A stretch of DNA of 64,000 bases from positions 2,342,201 through 2,406,200 of the forward strand of contig OX453286.1 of the NCBI GenBank assembly GCA_949710005.1. Reading direction: 5' to 3'. Below are positions 1 to 12,488 of the stretch, piece after piece. Position numbers and translations under genes: made by a program. How positions within the stretch are numbered: the first letter of the stretch is position 1; every line of letters begins with the position of its first letter. The stretch comes from Ricordea florida. Taxonomy: Eukaryota > Cnidaria > Anthozoa > Corallimorpharia > Ricordeidae. The notes beneath the pieces were generated by a model. It saw only the letters and a program-made list of their open reading frames with translations. It did no database searches and was not told the origin of the DNA.

Positions 1-209
1 ACGAATCCTTGCGAAAAAGTTCGTGGTGTGACAGGAATAATCAGGTGCGAAACTCCTATCAACCTCCCGTCGTTCGTTAGTCGCCATCTCTTTCGTGCTT
101 TCTTCCTGGTGTGTTGCCATTTTTCGGGTTTCTTGGCTCGAGAACTTCAAATGGTCATAAGTCTATGCTAAGGTGAACTCGTACCGACATATGTATCAGA
201 AAATCCGTC
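1..209. other. 5' flank of the LYS1-like gene
   Basis: This stretch precedes the first coding ATG at 210 and should hold the promoter and 5' untranslated region. I see no TATA box or other site that I can defend. It may continue to the left of the window. Confidence 0.4.
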
Positions 210-3200
210 ATGACAGTGCACGTTTGGTTACGATCTGAACCTAAAACAAATGAACATCGCTCGGCTCTGTGCCCGGAAAAATGTAAAGATCTCATCAAAG
301 CTGGTAAGGTCTTTTTGTTTGGATTTAACCAATTTACCATTCCCATTGATTATCTGCTTTTTTTACAAACTAGTCGTGGATAAAAAAATCATTTAGCCGG
401 CATTTAAGAAATATGACGCAATATTTTTGTGCGATCTCAAATTCTCTTCGCACACGCTTTAATTTGGGCAGTTAAGTTTGCAAATTTAACTATTTCTTTC
501 GCAATTTTGTGGCAGAAGATTGAAGAATATATTTGCTTAGTGATGAAACAGTTCGCACTCTGAAAGTCTTCTTGTGCCTCTTTGGTAACAATCTATGTAC
601 GGGGAGCACATGTTGTCATCACAAGATGGTCTCATTTTCACTTGTTTACACTCATCCATAAAAGATGTTTGTTCATTCATTCTACTCTTTCTCCATCGGT
701 CCATACCATCATTTTTCTTCAACTTTCATTTTGTTGCCATGTAAATTGTTAGAATAGTGGCTTGTACTAGGGGAAAATAACGGCACAATAAATTTTTTTT
801 TTGCAGGTTTGAAAGTAACAGTTGAACGCTCCAAGGATCGTATCTTTGAGGATGATGAATTTGCAAGGTATAAATTATGAATTATGGTTATTTATGCTAT
901 TTTGTTTAATATTTCGGAGCAACTTTAGAATACCCCACCTCTTCATTTACATGTGCACTGACCTACTAATTGGGGACAGTTGCAAAGCACAAGTGAAATC
1001 AAATCAAATCATATTAAATTAAATCCCACAGGTTTACTTCCTTTTATGGGCTATGTAGGTATGTGCGGCCCCAAAGGGTATGGGTTTTCAGCCATTTTGC
1101 CTACATTTTGGTAATAAATAGGGTATCGATTTTTGCACTTGCGTTATAATATGGAATTCTAAGCTTGAAACATTGCACATGCAGCCTTGCAACCAACTTA
1201 ATAAAAGCAGATAAGCGTTGGCTTTAAAACTGGTCTGAACTAGGGAAATAATTACAAGGCAGGTCTGAAACAGGGTATTGATTTAAGTTCAGGTCATAAA
1301 CGTGGTATCAGATTTTTGGTCAGGTCTTAAATAGGGATTAAATCAAATCCCAGATGGTTTTTGTCTTAAGAATGTTTCCTTAATGGAAATCGAACAGGTA
1401 TTGTGTGAACAAATTGTATTGTTGCCCCATAATTACTGGTAGTCTAGGACAGGTTAAGTATTTTGATTTGTAATGTGGAACAGTGCAATCTTTTTTTTTT
1501 TGGAAAATTTCAGCCAGATGTGGTCCCGGCATAAGCAAAAAGCAACCACCAGGAATTTCAGTGTCCAGCAGAACATTTCCTCACCATTCCACTCAATCCT
1601 GCTCACCAAAAGTCATGGACCATGCATACTCCTAACAACACAATTAAATAGCAAAGTCCAAAAGTACTTTCTTTTTTTTTTTGATCAAGTCCTGTTGAAA
1701 TCTAGAAGTGAACTGTTTTAAGTGTCTTTTTCTCTTAACAGCATTGAAGGGGTAAACATGGTTCCAGAAGGCTCATGGGTGGATGCCCCAAGTGATGCTT
1801 TTATTTTGGGGCTTAAAGAACTCACATATTCCAGGTCTCCAATACCTCAAACCCATATATATTTTGCTCATGCTTATAGGGTAAGTAAAGACATTGTTAG
1901 TAGTGGATTGTAGGGCATAATTATACTGTACATGTATGGCTTTTATACATTTGGTCAAGATGTCTGTGATCCTCTATCAGAAATTCAATGAAATGGGGAG
2001 ATCAATTGTTGCAGGAAAAAATTCTCTAAATTAATTGAGTTTTTAACCCAACAGCTTCTGGAAGTTTTGCTGAAAAACAGCTTCTGAAGCTATTCAGATA
2101 ATTTTCTACTCACCGTTTGCCCAAAAAGTACTAAAACTTGCCCAAATTTTGTTTGAAAATCAACCAGTAAACAAGCCTTCGTAGCAGATGGTAAATTACA
2201 GCATTTGAAAAGTTTCCTGCCCCCTCGACTTTTACTTTTCGCTCCCTCTCCTTGCCACTTCTTTTGTTTTTCTCGCCCAAATTATCTGCTTTATAGATGA
2301 ATCCATGTAACCTTTATAATGGTAGTAATACATTAGCTGGCATTCTGCCATAACATTAGCAGTTCATTATATCAGGAAACCATTGGGTGTTAATGTGGAT
2401 GTGATTGTTGAATTTTAGAATCAGAATGGCTGGGCACAGGTTCTTAATCGTTTCATTGAGGGTGGCGGGAGCATTCTGGATGTGGAATATATGACTGATG
2501 ACAGAGGTACATAATTTATCACCAAATGGAATAAAACTACACTCAGGTTTTGTAATCGTAACTTATTCTTATTACAAACAACAAAGAACAACATGATTTT
2601 GAGCGTAAAAACTAGCTGCATTCTGCGTTATACTATTGATAAGTTGTTCTTATTTGCATAAACTGCTGTAGTTGAAAACATTATGAAATTCAAGAGAATT
2701 CTGGACAGAGTTCAATATGTAAACCAAGCAACTGGAAAGAATTTGAGGAATATACAAGTACATTTAGTGCTTTGGTATTATATTCTTGTCCCTTAAGTGG
2801 TTTCTAAAACCATTAATTCTTTTTCATTTATATAGGATAGTTGTTTATTTTCCCTGGTGCAAACAAACCAGGGTGTGAAGTGTTTTATCAATAATTACAA
2901 GCCTTATCAATGAAACTATGAGACTATTCAACTTTGCTTCCCTTTCAATTCCAATCATTTATTTACAGACAAGCGAGTAGCCGCAGCATTCCCTCCTCTA
3001 GCTGGCTTTGCAGGAATGGCTGTTGGCCTTCGTGTTTGGTGCCACAAGCAAATAAGGTAATAATAGAATTAAATTAATTCGGCTTTTCCCATCTTTATAC
3101 TCTACGACTGGTTTGAGACTCTCACTTTCCTATTTTGATTTTACATGTAGCATATAATCTCTTTTTTATATGCCAGCACGCATACAGTAATAGTGTAGGA

Positions 3201-6200
3201 ATCAGGCCACAGTATTGTTACAAAATGACATTTACAGTTTCTTCTTGCTGTTAATTTGTGTGTCTAGAATAATTATTTGAGCCATTGCTGAAGTACTGAT
3301 GTGTAACCCTATTGTTTGAAGCCCTCAGACTCCAGTTCCAGCTTTAAAGCCATACCCAAGTGAATCAGTGTTGATAGAAGAGTTGAAATCACAGTTTAAA
3401 CAGGTTGCTGAAGCAAATGGTGAGATGTCGTCTCTGCAGATGTTTCATTCACTTTTGTACAGCTTTAGCGATCAACATCAGGGAGCACTTAACAAAATTT
3501 AAACTAAGAATATTGTAATCAAAATGAGAGCAAACAATGGAGGATTAGTTTCTAAAGAAACTGTTGCTGTGTTTGTTAGTTGGGCACAGAAAATTGGGGT
3601 TAACAAAGGGGCTGTTATATCAACATACAGGGCTCGAAATTGCAACTGATATGGTCCCAAGAGTGACTACATTTTTTTCTTTTGCGGCTAAAAAATTGTG
3701 TTAGTTGCAAAAATGTGACTACAGTTTGGAGATCAATATCTCACTGAGAACCAAAAAACCTTCCTATTTCACTTTAACATTATTCAAAATTTTGCCACTA
3801 AAATTTTGTGACCAGTCACAAAATGCAACCATGAAATTTTCTTAAATTCAAGCCCTGATGTAAGATTCTAGAAGCTGATATTTTGAGTGTTTGCCCTTTA
3901 AATTTGTTGGGATCATGCTGATTACAACTCAGATCTTGGAAACAAAGTAGTCTCTGTAAACCTTTTACAAGAGCTGTGTACAATTTCACAGCTAGGAAAA
4001 CATTATTTAACAAATAAAGAAGCCTAAGCTATGTACCACACTGTGATAAAACACGAGAGAGAGAACACAAGTGAAATGTAGAAAACATGATCCACAGGTG
4101 AGTGTTTTCTACATTTCTTGAGTGTTCTCAAGTGTCCAGAGTCTGCATGTATGAAATCATTTGTTTTGTCTTGCTTTGGTATGTTGATTTTATTCTTGTA
4201 ACTATTTCCTCAGGTGCGGAAGAGTATTATCCTCGCATTATTGTGATTGGTGCTCTCGGGCGCTGTGGCAAAGGTGCCGTGGATGTTGCTTGCAAGGCAG
4301 GAATACCAAGGTAGACAGTAAGCACACAAAGAGAGAGCAAATTCGACAAGCTAGATAGTCTGAGCAAAGCCATGAAAAAGTGCATTTCAGTCGACTTGGA
4401 AGCTTTGAATGTCACTACCAATCTTGAACAGTTGTCAGAAAATGTCTATGAACTATTTTTGGTTGCATGTGTTTGCAAACTGTGCCATATGTGGTTCAGA
4501 TTTAGTATGTTAAGATAATGTAGGGTGCCAAATCACTCTTGCTGGAATGTGCCATGATGTGATTATGGTTCTTGTTGCACTTCTTAATTTTGTAGAACAC
4601 ACATTGCCAAGTGGGATATGAATGAGACAAAGGCTGGGGGCCCCTTTAAACAGATCCTGGAGTATGACATATTTGTCAACTGTATTTGTCTGATGAAGGT
4701 AAAGAGAATTTACTGTTATTAATCTGTCAAGTGCCCAGTGAAGTCTTAAGACTGTTTTTATACTATTGTGAAATGGTTTTGCCAACTTATTGTATTCTTG
4801 GTTAAGATGGCATGTTTAAGTTTAGTTTTGATTGTGACTGTAACGTCTTCATTTTCACTGTCTGGTGAATATTTGCTAAAGATTTAATATTCTAGTTTGA
4901 GATTGAAAACTACTGACTAAATTAGGGGACTGTCCCTTGGACACAGTGCTAAACAATTTAAATAAGATTTAATTAACTTTGGGGAATAAAGGGTTCAAAA
5001 TAATAGAAGTCACATGAATAATTTGCTGGGAGGATGCTTCTTTTGAAGAAAAGATGCAAATCTTAAAATCCCTTACTGGCCCTTTTCAGGGTAAAAAGTG
5101 TCAGATAACATTGTCACTGTTTTGTCCTCTTGGCAAGCATCCCAATACCACAGTGGTACTTCTACAGCTACAATAGTTTAAGTAAGCTCTGTATTGACAA
5201 GAAGTACTATACTTCAATAGGACTGCATCTTTCTGTTATTTTTATGGCAACTGTATCTGTGGTAGGAGTTGGGGCAGTGTTAGTATACAGTGTAATTGCC
5301 TTCTTGAGGGTGCAATGTTTTGTACAGTACTCAACAAAATGCCTCGATCACATACATTACATTACAATGGGAGTATATTCAGTGCAAAACATGATTACAG
5401 TGTTGGAGTATATTGTATCCTGACCTCAATCATTCGTCAGACTACAGCCATTCATTTTGGAACCATTAAATTATGTTTCTGTTTCCATAAATTGACCTGT
5501 CTGTGCGGGTTTGTTGTTAGCAGGTTTACTTCTAAGTTTTTCACATGCTCATTGTAGTAAGCAGCAGACCTTTTGTGCATATGAACCGTGAATGTGTGCT
5601 GTGCCTGATGTAGTTTGCCTTGCAGAAAATTCCACCATTTCTGACCAGGGAAGTGCTGGACACAGACCTGAGGTGAATTGTAATAGCACAAACTGTGCTT
5701 CAGAATTACAACTCACAAGATTTTTGGTCATTAAAGAATCTTCATCGTGGGCTTCTTTGCGGTGTGGGGATCGGGCTAGTCAAAAATAACATCAAGCTTA
5801 AAATGGTTAGGAAAACCAAAATCTTTATCTGCTTCTAAAGTTTGAAAACAGCCTTTGAACTGCTGTTGTCTTCTCAAAGTGTCTGTCCACCCCACCTGCA
5901 AACATGGGCTTCTCATTGATAAACTACATTGATCACTTCCAGTGGTATATGCTACTCAAGTTTCTGTGTAAAATAGTTACCAGAAAATTGTTTTGAGCTA
6001 CCAGAAATTCTACAAAGCACCTTATCCAGAGAGAGGGATGATGACCAAAATAAACCAAACATAAAATTAATGTTGGCATCAAGGGGCAGGTTTGGGCCTC
6101 TAGTTTTGATTGGAGCAGAAACAAATTACCGTATGTTGCTTTCCCTTGTCATGCAATTGTTATGTACCCAAGTGGATGTGATTGGTCTTTTGACATGAAC

Positions 6201-8040
6201 AGTGTGTGTCCACAGCTCTTTGGTATAACAATGGAAAGGGTTTTCTGACTTTCAGAAGATGTGGAAGACTGCATCACCACCTGTCTCAAATAATTTTTTT
6301 TTCAATTTGTTAGTAAGGACTATACAAACTTTATACACATAGTATTGCGTTCAGTATGAGAAAGGGTTTGGTAGGCAATAAGAAAATGACCAATACAACT
6401 ACAAAAGAACGGAAAAAAGTATCTGTGGAGTCGCGTTGTGGAAAAGGCAACAGATTAAAGATAACTGTACCACTCGTGTGATTTGTAATGAATCTGTGGT
6501 AACAATATGGTTGACAGATCACCTTACAAAAACTAAATTTTAATTGCAATTGAACATGTTTTGCCAGATGACAAACAATAAATTTAATTTCAACCCTTGT
6601 CATGTTATGTCATTCTATGTCACATAGCATCATAGGACAACTAGTAACTTTGGTGGTGTTTTTGTTTATCTCAACAGGAAGTTGTCTCTGGTGGTTGATG
6701 TCAGTTGTGATGTTGCTAACCCAAACAATCCTTTGCCTTTTTGCGACTCTCTCACAAGTTTTGAACAACCCTGCAAGCCTGTTGAACTAAGGTGAATTGT
6801 TATACATCCTCTGTGGCTGTGAAAAAATGAACATTGAAGAGCTACTTACAGTACTACAAACTCTGGATTGTGGCTTTGTTTAACATTTTTGTATGTAGAG
6901 TTTTGATTGTCCGGGTGTGGGTAAATCTGGATAAAAAACTGTTGATGGTGTTGACTGATGTTTCGACAACCTGAGCAGAAGTCATCATCAAGTTGCACTA
7001 AATCAAACTCTATATTCTAATGCCAAGATTCCTGGGTTCAAACAAATTAACTTTGCTGCCTAAAATGGCTGAAAGTCAGAGATACAGTTTACTCCCCAGA
7101 ATGTGGATCTTAGCTGCATCTTGGCAGGGTTGTACAGCAGTACTTACCCTTTTGAATGCCAAGAGTATTGGGCAAGTGCAAATTTTAAAGTACTGAAAAT
7201 TTGCCCAAATGACATTAAGCCCTCTGGCAGGTAGCAATTTTTTCTAGCCTTACCAATACACAGTAACCAATACCAGTGATGAGAATATGTGGGAGTTGTC
7301 ATCAGTGATGAGTTTTGTTGATTTTCTTGTCTGGTACCATATTAATGTATTAAATAGGACTATTGAGGATAATCTGGATATGATGTTGGCTCTCAAAGGG
7401 TGAACACATATGAAATAAACTTGACCAGTAAATTAGAGTATTGAACTACTTTGACCATATGTTGGTCCATAACTGAGGCACATTTTTTTGCAGTTCCTGC
7501 ACAAAATCACTTGACATTGTAGCTATTGACAACTTGCCCTCGCTGTTGCCAAGAGAGAGCAGTGTTAAATTTGCAGAGAGCATTACACCTTATCTTTTGA
7601 AGCTGTCTGAGGTAGGAATTTTGTTTAAACTGCTTCTTCTCCTTCAAGATTTCATGGTAATAGGAATTTTCCCTGTTTCTGGTAAACTGGCAAAAAATAT
7701 GGCATATTATTAAAAAAAAAACGATTTGTGACTGTTTTAACTGTTAAGTGAATGTTTCTTTATCCCTAAGTCATGTTTTGTCACCTTTGGTTTCAAGTTT
7801 CAAAACTAGGGTGTATCTCTTGGGGAATCTCCTTGAAAATTCCCCAGTTTTAGGTGGAATTGTATGTTGTTGTACACAAGCAAAAATGTTTTGTGTGATA
7901 TAATAAAATTCATTCCTTTTTTTTCTCAGGTGAACACTCATCCAGTATGGGTACGTGCCAAACAACGATTTGATGAAAAAGCCATAGAGGCTAAGAAACT
8001 TATCAATGGCAGATTACACACTGACATAATGATGCCTTAA
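210..8040 (+). CDS. LYS1: Saccharopine dehydrogenase, NAD+, L-lysine-forming type (12 exons)
   Basis: Predicted exons: 210-303, 807-867, 1742-1880, 2419-2506, 2969-3056, 3322-3419, 4214-4310, 4596-4698, 5626-5672, 6678-6791, 7494-7611, 7930-8040. All junctions are GT-AG, phases agree, and the product is 385 aa, close to the roughly 370 aa of fungal LYS1. The N-terminus carries the WLRSEP..NEHRSAL signature. GLKE at 75-78 places Lys77, and FAHAY at 93-97 places His95; these correspond to the acid-base Lys and His described for the yeast enzyme. GALGRCGKGA at 202-211 is the dinucleotide-binding loop with its Cys, followed by KWDM.ETK.GGPF and later VVDVSCD and AIDNLPSLLPRE. The reaction interconverts saccharopine with lysine and 2-oxoglutarate using NAD. 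Animals normally degrade lysine with bifunctional AASS, whose saccharopine dehydrogenase is a different glutamate-forming type, so the role here is uncertain. The acceptor of exon 6 (TTTGAAG) is atypical but is the only one that keeps frame. Confidence 0.9.
958..1013 (+). repeat. Dispersed repeat fragment, copy 1
   Basis: Lies in intron 2 of the LYS1-like gene. The segment containing TAATTGGGGACAG and AAATCAAATCAAATC is matched in reverse complement by 31329-31383 in the 5' part of EDC4. Two diverged copies point to an interspersed repeat. I cannot name the family. Confidence 0.45.
3628..3857. mobile_element. Small inverted-repeat element with CAGGGCT ends
   Basis: A 230-bp segment in intron 6 of the LYS1-like gene begins CAGGGCTCGAAATT and ends AAATTCAAGCCCTG. 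These ends are inverted repeats and resemble the ends of the 400-bp element at 26673-27072. I see no coding sequence and no clean target duplication. A MITE of a hAT-like group is the likely identity (inference). Confidence 0.5.
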
Positions 8041-8935
8041 GGATCTTAGAGTATTTGTTTAGTGTTGAAATAGTAACCTTTAACAGCAGACTACACTAAT
8101 GTTATAACTGCTGTTATTATTAATACCGGTAATTATTATATGGCTACAATAGTACACATGCTCTGATTGGCTGCTTAGCAGGCAAGATTTTCTTGTGATG
8201 ACCGGGCATTATGAAAAATTTTTTTCCTTTGATTTGGACAAAAGTTGTCTCATATTCAAAGAAACTGTTTTTTTTTTCCTGTCACTTCTGGTCTCGATTG
8301 CATGGTCATGTGTGTTTTGGTTCAGTGAACATGAACTTGATTGACATCTTGTGCGCATAATAATATTATTATATTGAAAAACCCCTCTGTTTTTCTTTTT
8401 CCAGTGCTGAAAAGGCCACATAATAACTTATTAACCTCATATGTTCAGTCATTACAATGAAATCTCAGACCTCGGCCTTGACTGTTTTGACCTTGCTATT
8501 GCTCAGTCAATACATCAAGTCCTTGGTCCTAGATTTCCTTGTAATGACCTCACTCTCGGTTAATAAGCAGTATTTTTTTGTGTTCACAATCATGGTTACT
8601 CTTAAGCTACACGTAGAAAGTCTTTGAAACAAATCAACTTCAGAATATAACAACACTGACAATCATTCCCTTATAAAACTGTTATTTCTCTAAATTTTTA
8701 AAAAGAGTCCCTTTGTAATTATTAAGAATAAGATTACAAGGTTGAGGTTTTGATTGAAAAACAAGACAGTAGGCTCAAGGTTTCAAAAGGGCAAGAATCA
8801 GTACTAGTCCAATCTAGACAACAAAATGTAATATCTTCATTGCATACAAGTTTTATACATTTAATTTGTGCACATTATTCAGAGCATTCATTCATAGACC
8901 ACCCCCTTGCAGCCAATCAGACTGTGAATTTATAT

Positions 8936-9022
<87 letters not shown>

Positions 9023-9326
9023 ATAGTGTAATTTATAAATTAGTAATATATTATATTGTGAGATTTTCTATCCTTTTACACATCGTGGTAATGCTATTTC
9101 CAAAATTTCTTAAAAAGCAGCAGTGTGAGTTACTCATTGTATAAATGTACAAATGCAAGGGAAGGAAGCCATTTAATTAATTGATGAATATTTGTGACAT
9201 TGATGCATATTTGTAAGGCATTAAAGGGACGTAGTGGGCATACAGCCTTGTTATTACTTGGTTTTTGTGTGTAGTTCCTCTAATTCCTGTGTCTTGAAAG
9301 CAGACCATACTGTACCAATCAAACTG
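8041..9326. other. Intergenic region downstream of the LYS1-like gene
   Basis: AT-rich DNA that must include the 3' untranslated region of the LYS1-like gene. Apart from the (CA)n tract I find no gene, and the short open frames show no recognisable protein. Confidence 0.5.
8937..9020. repeat. (CA)n microsatellite
   Basis: About 42 perfect CA dinucleotides in a row. The repetitive open frames across it (Thr-His repeats) are artefacts of the repeat. Confidence 0.97.
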
Positions 9327-11222
9327 CAGCTGATTATTAACCCTTTAAAATGACCTTAAAAAACAGCTGACTATTAACCCACATAGATGACCATAAAAAA
9401 CAGCTGATTATTAACGCATCAAAATGACCATAAAAACAGCTGAATATTAACCCATTAAAATGACCATAAAAAATAGCCGACTATTAACCCATCAAAATGA
9501 ACATAAAAAACAGCTGATTATCAACTCGTCAAAATGTCCATAAAAAACAGCTGATTATTAACCCATCAAAATGACCTTGAAAACAGCTGACTATTAACCC
9601 ATGAAAAACACCATAAAAAACAGCTGAGTATTAACCCATCAAAATAACCATAAAAAACAGCTGATTATTAACCCATGAAAATGACCTTAAAAAACAGCTG
9701 ATTATTAACGCATCAAGATGACCATAAAAACAGCTGATTATTAACCCATCAAAATAACCTTGAAAAACAGCTGACTATTAACCCACATCAATGGCCATAA
9801 AAAACAGCTGACTATTAACCCATCAAAATGACCATAAAAAATGCTGACTATTAACCCATCAAATTGACCATAAAAAAAACTGATTATTAACCCATCAAAA
9901 TCACGTTAAAAACAGCTGACTATTATCCCATGAAAATAAACATAAAAAACAACAGATTATTAAGCCATAAAAATGACCATAGAAAACAGCTGATTATTTA
10001 CCCATCAAAATGACCATAAAAAACAGCTGACTATTATCCCATGAAAATGAACATAAAAAACAGCTACGTATTAACCAATCAAAATGACCTTAAAAACAAG
10101 CTAAGTATTAACCCAATCAATTGACCATAAAAAACAACTGACTATTAACTATCAAAAGCACCATAAAAAAGAGCTGATTATCAACCCATCAAAATGACCT
10201 TAAAAACAGCTGACTATTAACCCATGAAAAAACACCATAAAAAACAGCTGGGTATTAACCCATGAAAATGACCAAAAAAAGAACTGATTATTAACCCATG
10301 AAAATGACTATAAAAAGCTAATTATTAATCCATTAAAATGACCATAAAAAGAGCTGACTGTTATGCCTTCAAAATAACCATAAAAAAAAGCTGATGATTA
10401 ACCAATCAAAATGACCATAAAAAACAGCTCATTATTAACCCATCAAAATGACCATAAAAAAGAGCTCATTATTAACCCATAAAGATAAACAAAAAAAACA
10501 GCTGATTATTAACCCATCAAAATGACCATAAAAAAGCTAATTATTAACCCATTAAAATGACCATAAAAAAGAGCCAACTGTTAACCCATTAAATTGACCA
10601 TAAAAAACAGCTAACTAGTATCCCATTAAAATCACCTTAAAAAACTGCTGTCTATTATCCCATGAAAATGACCATAAAAAACAACTGACTATTAACCCAT
10701 CAAAATAACCTTAATAACAAGCTGAGTATTAACCCATCAAAATGAACATAAAAAAACAGCAGTTTATTAACCCATTAAACTGACCATAAAAAACAGCTGA
10801 TTATAAACCCATCAAATTGACCATAAAAAAAGCTGACTATAAACCCATCAAATTGACCATAAAAAACAGCTGATTATAAACTCATCAAATTGACCATAAA
10901 AAACAGCTGACTATAAACCCATCAAATTGACCATAAAAAACAGCTGATGATTAACCCATCAAAATGACCATAAAAAAACAGCTGATTATTAACCCATCAA
11001 AATGACCATAAAAAACAGCTGACTATTGAACCTCAAAATGACCATAAAATCAGCTGATTATCAACCATCAAAATGACCATAAAAAACAGCTGATTATTTA
11101 CCCATCAAAATGACCTTAAAAAACAGCTGACTATTAACTCATGAAAAACACCATAAAAAACAGCTGAGTATTAACCCATGAAAATGACCAAAGAAAACAG
11201 CTGATTATTAACCCATCAAAAT
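9327..11222. repeat. 37-bp minisatellite, about 50 copies
   Basis: Tandem array of diverged units of about 37 bp. Each unit contains CAGCTGATTATTAACCCATC followed by AAAATGACCATAAAAAA. Variants include CTATT for TTATT, GTATT, ATAAACC, and CCTTAAA for CCATAAA. The units follow each other without spacers. The array sits between the convergent 3' ends of the LYS1-like gene and EDC4. A CAGCTG E-box core recurs in most units. Confidence 0.95.
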
Positions 11223-12488
11223 CTAGCTTGCAAATGCTTTACTCAGGAAATTCCTTTGCATTAGTATTAGTAATCAAATAGTTGAGTACAATTTGGGATA
11301 AATGAGCTCAAGTAAATTTTTCAAAGACTGAAAAATTGCACGAGCCTGTAGGGCAAGTGCAATTTGTTGTCTTAGAGTATTTAGATACGAGTATTCTCTA
11401 CATTTACAACTACATATTTATTGAAAATTGCACTCAAAAGCATTTGATTACTTGTCAATAATAACATGCAAAAATTAGACTTCAAATTTCTACCCTCAAT
11501 TTCAACTTTCTCCACTGTTTGGGATTAATTGACATGCTCTAAGCCAGTCAGTGCATTGACATTTTTGCTTGTATATTATAACAATACAAATTATCAGTAT
11601 CAATTTCAATGCATGGGATCACAAATACATTTTAATTCTGCTTAGGATCTGATCAAGCCAGAATTTTCATTCCACCCTCTTTGCTCATTGAAATCAACTT
11701 TTAATAAAGTGGTGACAAGTCCTTTAAAGACAGATGATACAAAGTTGATAGTTTTTCCTTTAAATTACAGACCTGTTCAAGAAGTCCATTCGTTGTTGAA
11801 ATCAAGAAACACGTAGGTTATTACACAAAACAGTTCAGAATTCATCCAAAACTCACATGAATGCCATTTTGACATGGTAGTGGTTTACCCTCAAGAGCAG
11901 CAGTTACTCCTTAGTGTCATCCACAAATGAAACTATTTTACCACTCTATCCATTCAGTATTCAACAACCAGTACCACAGACCTATTCAGTAGCTTTCCCA
12001 AGAATGGTCACACTGCATAGTTTGATACACAGATAAAAAAGTTAGAACCACATTGTAGAGTAAAACAAACAGTAACACAGTACAGTACTATGCAGTAGCG
12101 TTACAAAGAATGGTCACACTGCATGGTTTGATCCACAGACATCAAATTGTCAAATGTTTCACAGGACTTGGCCTTGAGAGAATACATTTTGCTACACAAA
12201 AAATGGCAATGGAGCTGATATTTGCCTTTTTGAGAATAATATTGCCAGTTAAACATTTTACCGAACAAAACAGTCAGTTTTTCAGTACTGTCTAGAACTT
12301 TTTTCTGTTATCTGCGACAGGCCTTGAAACACAACAAACCTAGCACGTTATCTTAATGCAAAGTCTGCACTTCTTTCGTGCAACTCGCCAGTTCTGTCAA
12401 CGCCTCTCTCACTACTTGTCTCGGATGCTTTGCTCTGATCGTCCTGTTCTCTGCACCTCCCATTTAACATGACATGATTGCATTGAAG
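11223..12488. other. Intergenic region downstream of EDC4
   Basis: AT-rich sequence between the minisatellite and the EDC4 stop codon (12489-12491). It should include the EDC4 3' untranslated region. A local duplication is visible: GAATGGTCACACTGCAT occurs at about 12002 and again at about 12108. No gene is recognised. Confidence 0.45.

Noticed and set aside
8750-9144. His/Thr-repeat proteins
   Set aside because: They are translations of the (CA)n tract.
9327-11222. Regular short repeats as a possible CRISPR array
   Set aside because: Units abut without unique spacers and vary inside the unit. This is a minisatellite in a eukaryotic intergenic region. The same reasoning applies to the 69-bp array at 57823-58580.
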